Source of the DNA: an uncultured Finegoldia sp.
GTDB lineage: Bacteria > Bacillota > Clostridia > Tissierellales > Peptoniphilaceae
DNA length: 29,795 bases
Direction of reading: 5' to 3'
Assembly (NCBI RefSeq): GCF_947252345.1
Contig: NZ_CAMXVC010000024.1
Span: 1-29,795, forward strand
This document shows positions 23,660 through 29,795 of this stretch, piece by piece (the stretch's first letter is position 1; each line of letters begins with the position of its first letter). A model generated the notes under the pieces. It did not search any database and was not told where the DNA came from. It was given only the letters and a program-made list of their open reading frames with translations. Both the position numbers and the translations under genes were made by a program.

Positions 23660-24913
23660 TTACTTTTGAATCATCGTATTCAATACTATAATATCTGTTT
23701 CCTTCATTCCTTCTTTTGCCACATATCCAATGCTTCTTATCGTTTCTTCAATGTCATCTTTCAACAGACCATCTCCAGGTTGGAAATTCCTGTTGTTTTT
23801 TGCCAAATAATATCCAGAAATTCCAGCGTCGACAGCCGTTGCGATTTTCGCAGCGCAGGAAGGCTTTGCTCCGTCACAAATCATTCCCGAAGCTATCATC
23901 AAAGCGTTGCCCACAGTTTTTTCAATCAAATCGTAGTTGTTGGTTTCCATATAGCAAATCCCAGCCCCTGCAGCGACCCCCGCAGAAGTTACTCCGCAAA
24001 ACGCTGACAATCTTCCTATAAATCTCTTGATGTGAAGTGCCGTCAAATTCGTGAGCAAAAGTCCACGGCACAAAGTTTCTCGGTCGTAGTTTTTTTCTTT
24101 TGCAAACTCAACCAATGGCATCGTGCAAGTTATACCTTGATTTCCACTACCTGCATTGATGACAACCGGAAGCGAACATCCGCTCATTCTCGCATCTGAG
24201 CCGGCAGCAGCTCTCGCTTTTGCCCTCGACCTCACTGAATCGTCCTCGTCATAGAGGATTTTGCCCATAGCTACTCCCCATTTTCCAGTCAAACCCTCAT
24301 CCGAAATTTTCGAGTTCAGATTAATCTGTTTTTCAATCAAATCACCGACCTCTTTCAAATCGACATTGTTTGCGTACTCGTAAATATCTCGCAAACTCAA
24401 CTCATCGTATTTGTCGTATTCCGGCGTGTGAGTGTAGCAATTGTCAACGTGAATGACCTCATCATTTTTGATAACTTTTACAATATTGGTGTGCTTGTTT
24501 TTAATCTCAACATCGACATTATTTCCATCTTCTGCCTGTGCCGTGATTTCAATGTCAAGATTTTCTTCGCCTTCTTTCAGGCTTACTTTTATAACGTCGT
24601 TTTTGACAAGCTCTCGCGCCTTTTTTATGTCCTCATCGTCGATTTTGGACAAAACTTCCAACCCCAACGAACAATCTCCTCCTACAATTCCAATAGCAGC
24701 CGCCGCTTCGACTCCCTTCATTCCATTTGTATTCGGAACCGTAACGCCTTTTACATTCTTGATGATGTTACCCGAACACGACACTTCTACTTTACTTGGC
24801 ATTTCCCCCAAAACCTCCCTCGCCTTAGCAGCCGCCAGAGCGATTGAAATTGGTTCAGTACAGCCCAATGCCATAATCAACTCAGATTTTAATAACTCAG
24901 TATAATTTTTCAT
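23660..24913 (-). CDS. CyuA/UPF0597-family L-cysteine desulfidase-like (serine dehydratase alpha-like) enzyme
   Basis: 417 aa. Family-type motifs: ALGCTEPISIALAAAKA at the N terminus, VPNTNGMKGVEAAAAIG, NAGSGNQGITCTMPL, FCGVTSAGVAAGAGICYM and MICDGAKPSCAAKI. The conserved Cys residues probably bind a [4Fe-4S] cluster as in the archaeal cysteine desulfidase, which turns Cys into pyruvate, ammonia and sulfide. Related proteins may act on serine. First gene of an operon with a C26 hydrolase and an APC permease. The ATG at 24913 follows GAGGGG. Confidence 0.9.
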   Translation of the reverse strand: MKNYTELLKSELIMALGCTEPISIALAAAKAREVLGEMPSKVEVSCSGNIIKNVKGVTVPNTNGMKGVEAAAAIGIVGGDCSLGLEVLSKIDDEDIKKARELVKNDVIKVSLKEGEENLDIEITAQAEDGNNVDVEIKNKHTNIVKVIKNDEVIHVDNCYTHTPEYDKYDELSLRDIYEYANNVDLKEVGDLIEKQINLNSKISDEGLTGKWGVAMGKILYDEDDSVRSRAKARAAAGSDARMSGCSLPVVINAGSGNQGITCTMPLVEFAKEKNYDRETLCRGLLLTNLTALHIKRFIGRLSAFCGVTSAGVAAGAGICYMETNNYDLIEKTVGNALMIASGMICDGAKPSCAAKIATAVDAGISGYYLAKNNRNFQPGDGLLKDDIEETIRSIGYVAKEGMKETDIIVLNTMIQK

Positions 24914-24969
24914 ATTAACCCCTCGATAAATATTTTTGCAAATTAATGCTATGTGTTTATTTATTAACT

Positions 24970-24998
24970 ATTATATCACGAAAACATCTATCTTGCAA
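24970..24998 (-). promoter_or_regulatory. Promoter of the cyuA-like operon
   Basis: Minus strand: -35 TTGCAA (24998-24993), a 17-base spacer and extended -10 TGATATAAT (24978-24970). Confidence 0.78.
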
Positions 24999-25008
24999 AC
25001 AATTTCAC

Positions 25009-25036
25009 AAAAAGCCCACCATTTCTGATGAGCTTT
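25009..25036 (-). terminator. Relic terminator of the duplicated glycosylase gene end
   Basis: Minus strand: AAAGCTCATC, loop AGAAAT, GGTGGGCTTT (10 pairs, two G.U) then TTG. It directly follows the stop codon of the truncated glycosylase copy and has no complete gene to serve now. Confidence 0.65.
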
Positions 25037-25144
25037 ACAAGTATTTTGCGATAACTTTCCACTGTTCAAACAAATCGTCTAAGCTATACCTTGCGTTGGC
25101 AGGGCTTGTCGACGGAAGTTTTGTCGCCTTTATTTTCAAATTTT
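25035..25144 (-). pseudogene. Truncated duplicate of the DNA-deoxyinosine glycosylase 3' end
   Basis: Bases 25036-25144 match 27375-27483 with a single difference (25101 A against 27440 T), a silent change in a Pro codon. The copy holds about the last 36 codons, including the active-site STSPANA, and ends in TAA (25037-25035) followed by a terminator. The 5' two-thirds of the gene is missing; the sequence upstream is the dehydrogenase promoter region. It may be the ancestral end of the gene, cut off by insertion of the dehydrogenase module. Confidence 0.85.
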
Positions 25145-25211
25145 TAATTTCTCAGATTTTACTCGCTAAAATTTATCTGTAGTTTGATATCTAAAAAAAA
25201 CATTTTTACTA

Positions 25212-25240
25212 TTTACATTTGTTAAAAATTTTTCTATAAT
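25212..25240 (+). promoter_or_regulatory. Promoter of the alcohol dehydrogenase-COG0523 pair
   Basis: -35 TTTACA (25212-25217), a 17-base spacer and -10 TATAAT (25235-25240). AAAGGAG precedes the start codon. I see no palindromic metal-regulator (Zur-like) box. Confidence 0.75.
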
Positions 25241-25280
25241 AAACTTGTAAAGAATTTTCAAATATGAAAGGAGAAGAATT

Positions 25281-26336
25281 ATGAAAGGCTTTGCAATGTT
25301 AGAAATAGGAAAAACTGGTTGGATAGAAAAAGAAAGACCAGTTTGTGGACCAAGAGACGCTATAATTAGACCGTTAGCTCTTTCTCCTTGTTCATCAGAT
25401 GTTCACACAGTATGGGAAGGTGCTTTAGGACAAAAGCACAATATGATTTTAGGTCATGAAGGCTGTGGTGTAGTGGATGAAGTCGGAGAATTGGTAAAGG
25501 ATTTCAAACCAGGTGACAGAATTATGGTTGCTGCTATAACTCCAGATTGGAGTTCACTAGAAGCACAAGCAGGATTTCCAATGCACTCTGGTGGAATGCT
25601 TGCAGGTTGGAAATTCTCAAACATAAAAGATGGTGTTTTCGGTGAATATTTCCATGTAAACGATGCCGATGCAAACCTTGCCCATCTTCCAGATTCAATA
25701 TCTCCAGCAGAAGCATGTATGTTATCGGATATGGTTCCTACTGGTTTTCATGGTGTTGAGTTAGCCGATGTTAAATTCGGTGACACAGTATTGTGTATAG
25801 GAATTGGTCCTGTTGGATTGATGTCAGTTGCCGGTGCAAATTTAAGAGGCGCATCTCAAATCATAGCCGTAGGTACTAGACCAACTTGTATCGAAGCTGC
25901 TAAATTCTACGGTGCAACAGATATTGTTTCTTATAAAGATGGCGATATCGTTGAACAAGTACTTGAATTGACAAATGGAAAAGGTGTCGACAGAGTCGTC
26001 ATCGCAGGTGGAAATGTGGATACATTCGAAATAGCCGTAAAAGCTTTAAAAGCTGGCGGAAAAATCGGTAACGTTAATTACTTAGGAAGTGGAGAATACA
26101 TCAAAATCCCAAGAATCGAATGGGGTGTTGGTATGGGACATAAACAAATCGTCGGAGGTTTGATGCCTGGTGGAAGATTAAGACTTGAAAAACTAGCTAA
26201 ATTAGTCGAAGTTGGAAAATTAGATGTTAATCCTCTTTTAACTCATAAATTTACTGGATTTGAAAAAGTTGAAGACGCTTTGTATCTAATGAAAGATAAA
26301 CCAAAAGATTTAATTAAACCAGTAGTAACTCTATAA
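25281..26336 (+). CDS. NADP-dependent zinc secondary-alcohol dehydrogenase
   Basis: 351 aa medium-chain dehydrogenase, closely like the Thermoanaerobacter brockii and Clostridium beijerinckii enzymes that interconvert ketones and secondary alcohols. Catalytic zinc ligands C37 (SPCSSD), H59 and E60 (LGHEG), and D150 (SDMVPTGFHG) are all present. The structural-zinc Cys cluster is absent, as in those enzymes. The nucleotide site is GIGPVGLM, and AVGTRP fits the NADP-binding loop (usually GSRP). The C terminus is MKDKPKDLIKPVVTL. The stop overlaps the next start by 1 base. Confidence 0.95.
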   Translation: MKGFAMLEIGKTGWIEKERPVCGPRDAIIRPLALSPCSSDVHTVWEGALGQKHNMILGHEGCGVVDEVGELVKDFKPGDRIMVAAITPDWSSLEAQAGFPMHSGGMLAGWKFSNIKDGVFGEYFHVNDADANLAHLPDSISPAEACMLSDMVPTGFHGVELADVKFGDTVLCIGIGPVGLMSVAGANLRGASQIIAVGTRPTCIEAAKFYGATDIVSYKDGDIVEQVLELTNGKGVDRVVIAGGNVDTFEIAVKALKAGGKIGNVNYLGSGEYIKIPRIEWGVGMGHKQIVGGLMPGGRLRLEKLAKLVEVGKLDVNPLLTHKFTGFEKVEDALYLMKDKPKDLIKPVVTL

Positions 26337-27253
26337 TGAAAATACTTCTAGTAAGTGGATTCTTAGGAGCAGGAAAGACGAGTTTTATAAAGTTTTTGAG
26401 CAAAAAAACCGGAAAAAATTTCGTAATAATTGAAAATGAATTTGCAGAAGAAGATGTAGATTCAAATATATTAAAACAAGATAACTCTAACAATTCGGAG
26501 ATGGAAATATTATCCATCTCCGAAGGTTGTATTTGCTGCTCGATGAATTTATCATTTGCCCATTCAGTGATGACAATTGCTAATTCACTTGACCCAGACT
26601 ACCTAATAGTAGAGCCAAGTGGCGTGGCTAGACCGAAGAAAATCATCGATGATTTGTCCAAAATTATGTACGATAGGATAAATTTGCTCGTTCCTATACT
26701 AATAGTTGATGGGAAAAATTATCAAAGAGCCTTTGAGGAATTTGCTGATTTATACCCAGATGAACTGTTAGAAATATCCAGAATTTTGGTGTCAAAATCC
26801 GAAGATTTTAGCTTAGAAGATTTTGATAGAATAAAAAATAATTTAGATATCAAATATGATAATTTTTTGAATTATCATTACTCAAATCTTAATGATAATG
26901 AAATTGACCACATTTTAAACGATAAATTAGTCACAACTAATCGCAAAGATAAGCTTGAAATAAAAGTTGAGAACACAAAGACGAGAACAAAAGAATTAAA
27001 ATCAATATCTCTAACTAACCTAAAGGACATCAACCCTACACAAATGATAGTTCTTTTAGAGAGAATTATTCGTGGTCAGTACGGGGATATACTTAGGAGC
27101 AAGGGCGTGTTTAAATACAACGACAATTATTTTAGGTATGAATTGGTTGAAAATGATTATATCATTGGAGGACTTGAAAAATCCAGTGCTAAAATGGTAT
27201 TCATTGGAACGGACTACGATGAAAAAGCAATAAGACAAATTTTGGAAAAATAG
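26336..27253 (+). CDS. COG0523/CobW-family GTPase, putative zinc metallochaperone
   Basis: 305 aa G3E-family GTPase. Walker A is GFLGAGKTS (residues 8-16). The metal-binding CxCC is GCICCS (C65, C67, C68). A Walker-B-like IVEPSG follows, and SKSE stands in the guanine-specificity position in place of NKxD. The C-terminal CobW domain runs from about residue 210. Family members deliver zinc, cobalt or iron to target enzymes. The ATG overlaps the dehydrogenase stop (TAATG), so translation is coupled, which suggests the dehydrogenase is the client. This link is inference. Confidence 0.88.
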   Translation: MKILLVSGFLGAGKTSFIKFLSKKTGKNFVIIENEFAEEDVDSNILKQDNSNNSEMEILSISEGCICCSMNLSFAHSVMTIANSLDPDYLIVEPSGVARPKKIIDDLSKIMYDRINLLVPILIVDGKNYQRAFEEFADLYPDELLEISRILVSKSEDFSLEDFDRIKNNLDIKYDNFLNYHYSNLNDNEIDHILNDKLVTTNRKDKLEIKVENTKTRTKELKSISLTNLKDINPTQMIVLLERIIRGQYGDILRSKGVFKYNDNYFRYELVENDYIIGGLEKSSAKMVFIGTDYDEKAIRQILEK

Positions 27254-27259
27254 CAAATA

Positions 27260-27308
27260 AAATGTACAATCTATACCTTTGAGGTAACAATTGTACATTT
27301 TTTATTGC
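27260..27308 (+). terminator. Bidirectional terminator between the COG0523 gene and the glycosylase gene
   Basis: Outer stem AAATGTACAAT / ATTGTACATTT with an inner ACCT/AGGT stem, then TTTTTTATT on the plus strand and TTTTATTTG on the minus strand. It ends the dehydrogenase pair and probably also serves the convergent glycosylase gene. Confidence 0.82.
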
Positions 27309-27373
27309 AAAAAATTTTTGATGTAATTTGTTTTTTCAACTCAAACTCAATTTTAATCTATTTGGCGATAAAG

Positions 27374-27874
27374 CTACAAGTATTTTGCGATAACTTTCCA
27401 CTGTTCAAACAAATCGTCTAAGCTATACCTTGCGTTGGCTGGGCTTGTCGACGGAAGTTTTGTCGCCTTTATTTTCAAATTTTGTTGTTGATATTTCTCG
27501 TAGCATTTGAATGAAGCTTTCCCATTGCAGAAAACCTGCTCGATGTTAGAATTTTGAACGATTTTTGACAAATTAGATGCCACGACATTTTTGATGCTGG
27601 AATCCGATGAGCCGATGATGTCACACTGATAAATCGAATCGTAGAGTGCGATTTTGTGTTCCAGTAGAAACTTTTTTCTGTATTCGATGGTCGTGTTCAA
27701 ATCCACCTCGAAAATCCTCTCCATCAGTTTCCAAAATCTATTTTGTGGATGTCCGTAGAAAAACCCATACTCCCTCGTCTTCACAGAAGGAAAAGACCCC
27801 AAAATCAAAATCTTGGGCTGCTCGTTGTAAAGCGGCTCTAACGGATGAATTATCGTCTCGTATTTCCTATTCAT
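27374..27874 (-). CDS. DNA-deoxyinosine glycosylase (uracil-DNA glycosylase superfamily)
   Basis: 166 aa base-excision enzyme that removes hypoxanthine (deaminated adenine) from DNA. The active-site motif is ILGSFPSVKTREYGFFYGHPQNRFW. The second motif is STSPANARYS near the C terminus (SPxNA). Full length for the family. It follows the MATE gene with a 36-base gap and a good AGGAGGAAAT site. Its last 109 bases are duplicated at 25036-25144, so the current 3' end may have been brought in by recombination. Confidence 0.9.
   Translation of the reverse strand: MNRKYETIIHPLEPLYNEQPKILILGSFPSVKTREYGFFYGHPQNRFWKLMERIFEVDLNTTIEYRKKFLLEHKIALYDSIYQCDIIGSSDSSIKNVVASNLSKIVQNSNIEQVFCNGKASFKCYEKYQQQNLKIKATKLPSTSPANARYSLDDLFEQWKVIAKYL
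27375..27483. repeat. 109-bp direct repeat, right copy
   Basis: Matches 25036-25144 at 108 of 109 positions, same orientation, 2339 bases apart. The pair brackets the dehydrogenase-COG0523 module. Confidence 0.95.
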
Positions 27875-27910
27875 ATTTCCTCCTAAAAAATTTCCTCCAA
27901 AATTTTCAAA

Positions 27911-29224
27911 TCATTCCCCGTGATTTTTGTCCAAAAACAGCAGAAAAATCGCAATCACAAAAACCACACACTCACTCACAGGATACGCAGACCACACGCC
28001 CGTCATTTTGAAAATCCTCGACAAAATCAAAGCCACTGGAATTATAACCACAAATCCCCTCGCAAGTGAAATCACCTGAGAATACAATGATTTCTCCGTC
28101 GAAGTGAAAAAAGTCGAGATTACAATGTTGAAACCGATGAAAAAACAAGCCGCAAAGTATATTTTCATACCACTCACCGCGAAACTTTGAAGAACAACAT
28201 CGTTTTGCTTGTTGTAGATAGCCGCGAGACTATCTGCATTGCAAAAAATCGTCAAGTAAATCAAAATCGACAACAAAATTTGCGTTACGACAGCGTATTT
28301 CAAAATTTTCCTGACATTTTCCCAGTCGCCCTTCCCGTAGTTGTGGCTAATTATCGGCTGAATCCCCTGCGACAACCCAGTGTAAATCGCAGTCACCACC
28401 AAAGAAATCACAGTGATAATGCTAAAAGCAGCGACCGCCAAATTCCCCGCGAGATTTAAAATTATAATGTTGAACGCAAACATCACCGTAGCAGAAGTCA
28501 ACTCCGTCAACAACGCAAACATCCCCTTGGACGAAATCTCCGCGATACTTTTCGCATCGAAAATTTTGCCGTTCAAATGAAATCCATTGTTTCTCGCAAT
28601 AATGTACGGAAAAATCACCATCATACTTATAATAGGTGCAAGCCCCGTCGCAAAAATAGCCCCGAAAATCCCCATATTCATCGGAAAAATAAACACATAA
28701 TCCAACACAACATTCGACACACTGCCAACAACCATCGCAGCCATCGACAGCTTGGGATTTCTGTCATTTCTGACAAAACACTGCAAAATATTGTTCATAA
28801 AAAAAGCCGGAGCAAACAACATCATAACCCTCAAATAAGTGTTCGTCATCTCGAAAATACTATCATCTGCGCCGAGAAACCTAACCAAATAACCCGAAAA
28901 CAAAATCCCCGACACCACAAACAAAAAAGCGACAAACAAACCAAACACAATCGCATTTGTAAAAATTGTGTTCGCATCGTCATTCAGCTCCTTGCTCTTG
29001 TAGATAGAATATTTGATACCACCACCAATGCCAATCATCAAACCAATTCCATTAATAACGCAAAACATCGGAAAAGCAATATTAAGAGCCGACAAACCAT
29101 CAGCCCTCAACCTCCACGCCACAAAAAAAGTATCCATCAACGTGTAGCACGAAAAAGCAAACTGCGCAAAAATATTCAACAAAACATATTTCCCAAACTC
29201 CCTAAAAGTCTTGTCCGTAGCCAT
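27911..29224 (-). CDS. MATE-family multidrug/metabolite exporter
   Basis: 437 aa, 12 hydrophobic segments in two related halves. Family stretches: NIFAQFAFSCYTLMDTFFV, ALNIAFPMFCVINGIGLMIGIGGG, and in the second half GLSQGIQPIISHNYGKGDW. It exports cationic compounds by Na+ or H+ antiport; the substrate is unknown. The frame is open to 29332, but the upstream stretch contains a promoter and hairpin, and GAGAGGG precedes ATG 29224. First gene of an operon with the glycosylase. Confidence 0.92.
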   Translation of the reverse strand: MATDKTFREFGKYVLLNIFAQFAFSCYTLMDTFFVAWRLRADGLSALNIAFPMFCVINGIGLMIGIGGGIKYSIYKSKELNDDANTIFTNAIVFGLFVAFLFVVSGILFSGYLVRFLGADDSIFEMTNTYLRVMMLFAPAFFMNNILQCFVRNDRNPKLSMAAMVVGSVSNVVLDYVFIFPMNMGIFGAIFATGLAPIISMMVIFPYIIARNNGFHLNGKIFDAKSIAEISSKGMFALLTELTSATVMFAFNIIILNLAGNLAVAAFSIITVISLVVTAIYTGLSQGIQPIISHNYGKGDWENVRKILKYAVVTQILLSILIYLTIFCNADSLAAIYNKQNDVVLQSFAVSGMKIYFAACFFIGFNIVISTFFTSTEKSLYSQVISLARGFVVIIPVALILSRIFKMTGVWSAYPVSECVVFVIAIFLLFLDKNHGE

Positions 29225-29235
29225 ATATACCCTCT

Positions 29236-29283
29236 CACAAAATAAAAACGCCCACACAATAGCCTTTGTGAATGGACGCGTTT
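29236..29283 (-). terminator. Terminator-like hairpin in the MATE gene leader (possible attenuator)
   Basis: Minus strand: AAACGC, bulge, CCA, bulge, CACAA, loop AGGCTA, TTGTG, TGG, GCGTTT, then TTTATTTTG. It lies between a -10 (TATAAT, 29303-29298) and the MATE start, so it is either an attenuator or the end of an upstream transcript. I recognise no known riboswitch aptamer. Confidence 0.5.
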
Positions 29284-29297
29284 CAAACCATAGAACA

Positions 29298-29303
29298 ATT
29301 ATA
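29298..29303 (-). promoter_or_regulatory. -10 element upstream of the MATE gene
   Basis: TATAAT on the minus strand, 74 bases before the start codon. A TTGACG on the minus strand within the adjacent 55-bp repeat is 23 bases away, too far for a normal -35 with this -10, so the pairing is uncertain. Confidence 0.45.
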
Positions 29304-29315
29304 CCATATATCAAA

Positions 29316-29370
29316 TCGAAAAAATCCGTCAAAAATCGGTGAGCGAGTAGAAATCGAGCGAACAGATTTA
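29316..29370. repeat. 55-bp repeat, copy A
   Basis: Identical over 55 bases to copy C at 29741-29795. Contains AATCCGTCAAAAATCGGTGA near one end and GCGAACAGATTTA near the other. A GTTGA-ATTA-TCAAC mini hairpin follows at 29382-29395. Confidence 0.93.
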
Positions 29371-29430
29371 GGATTTTGAGAGTTGAATTATCAACTTACG
29401 CCCCTTATCCCCCCAGAGGTGTGTTACCCT

Positions 29431-29605
29431 GGAATAAAAGGCTTTAACCAAGTGAATCGTCTGGAACAAATTGGTGAAAACTCAATCGAAAAAATCCGGC
29501 CAAAATTTGACCGCGCAAGCGAAGCGTGCTTCAAATTTTAGGATTTCGAGATTAGAGGCTTTCCAATTTGTGAAAGCCAGATGAACGTGTTAAACCTTTT
29601 ATTCC
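29431..29605. repeat. 175-bp imperfect palindrome containing a diverged repeat (copy B)
   Basis: Left arm 29431-29464 (GGAATAAAAGGCTTTAACC then CGTCTGG) mirrors right arm 29577-29605 (CCAGATGAACG then AAACCTTTTATTCC). Inner arms ACAAATTGG...CTC and GAGGCTTTCCAATTTGT also pair. The core 29486-29550 shares TCGAAAAAATCCG and TTTTAGGATTTCGAG with copies A and C but has its own inner hairpin (CAAAATTTGA / TCAAATTTT). The whole could fold as one long hairpin in DNA or RNA. Confidence 0.7.
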
Positions 29606-29740
29606 CCTTTTGCATCAACGTAAATACTGAAACAAAAACCTACACTCAAACCCAACCTTCACACCATTTTCTACACTTCATACTGAAACTCCTCAATCCT
29701 AAAACAGCGTCAGAAAGCACACATACAAACGAAAATTCAT

Positions 29741-29795
29741 TCGAAAAAATCCGTCAAAAATCGGTGAGCGAGTAGAAATCGAGCGAACAGATTTA
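29741..29795. repeat. 55-bp repeat, copy C (cut by window end)
   Basis: Identical to copy A for all 55 bases available; it may continue past the window. The region 29225-29795 holds no credible gene. Confidence 0.93.

Noticed and set aside
24946..25182. A 78-codon plus-strand open frame before the dehydrogenase.
   Set aside because: It crosses the cyuA promoter, the relic terminator and the antisense of the truncated glycosylase copy; no ribosome site and no family.
25281..27253. A transposon carrying the dehydrogenase module.
   Set aside because: No transposase or inverted termini; the flanks are direct repeats of a gene end, which points to recombination instead.
28577..29245. A 222-codon plus-strand open frame.
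   Set aside because: It is antisense to the MATE gene, rich in Lys, Arg, His and Asn from the complementary codons, and has no ribosome site.
29581..29775. A 64-codon plus-strand open frame at the right end.
   Set aside because: It overlaps the palindrome arm and repeat copy C, lacks a Shine-Dalgarno site and has a low-complexity Thr/Pro/Gln composition.
29316..29795. A CRISPR array formed by the repeats at the right end.
   Set aside because: Repeat spacing is irregular (170 and 255 bases), the middle copy is diverged and palindromic, and there are no cas genes.

Overview
The window looks like a chromosome segment of a low-GC, anaerobic, fermentative Firmicute. AT-rich intergenic spaces, extended -10 promoters (TGATATAAT), purine-rich Shine-Dalgarno sites, a T-box leader, a TPP riboswitch and ferredoxin-linked enzymes all point that way. 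A Gram-positive anaerobic coccus such as Finegoldia or a relative is my guess from gene style, not something the sequence proves. No rRNA, tRNA, transposase, integrase or CRISPR array is visible.

Layout. Positions 1-7860 are minus strand: an rRNA/tRNA m5U methyltransferase (RlmD-like), a MarR regulator, thiC under a TPP riboswitch, a MoaC-MOSC fusion with moaA, a GIY-YIG-like/TPR protein with a small membrane protein, and an AIM24-family protein. Positions 7983-18286 are plus strand: a YjiH-type membrane protein; a compact stress cassette (XRE repressor, ImmA/IrrE protease, Y-family polymerase, YolD-like protein, one unknown); then a T-box leader and six tightly packed genes. Positions 18474-24913 are minus strand: a PepD dipeptidase, a DUF819 membrane protein, and an operon of a CyuA-like enzyme, a C26 gamma-glutamyl hydrolase and an APC permease. 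Positions 25281-27253 are plus strand: a zinc secondary-alcohol dehydrogenase coupled to a COG0523 GTPase. Positions 27374-29224 are minus strand: a MATE exporter followed by a DNA-deoxyinosine glycosylase. The last 570 bases hold a repeat family and a long imperfect palindrome, and no convincing gene.

The most interesting unit is 12623-18351. A consensus promoter feeds a T-box whose specifier reads UAU (Tyr) and whose T-box bulge reads UGGU, matching discriminator A73. The genes behind it are a four-subunit 2-oxoacid:ferredoxin oxidoreductase, a phenylacetate-CoA-ligase-like enzyme and an aminotransferase. Read together they form a route from an aryl acetate (probably 4-hydroxyphenylacetate) through its CoA ester and reductive carboxylation to 4-hydroxyphenylpyruvate and tyrosine, switched on by uncharged tRNA-Tyr. 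The same enzymes in reverse would be Stickland-type degradation, but induction by tyrosine starvation argues for synthesis.

A second structural story is at 25036-27483. A 109-bp direct repeat (one mismatch) of the 3' end of the deoxyinosine glycosylase gene brackets the dehydrogenase-COG0523 module, and the outer copy still has its stop codon and terminator. The module seems to have inserted at the gene end while the end was regenerated. A weaker parallel, a 25-bp repeat of the permease 3' end, brackets pepD and the DUF819 gene.

Several start codons were moved inward from the longest open frame because Shine-Dalgarno placement decided them. This is stated in each entry.
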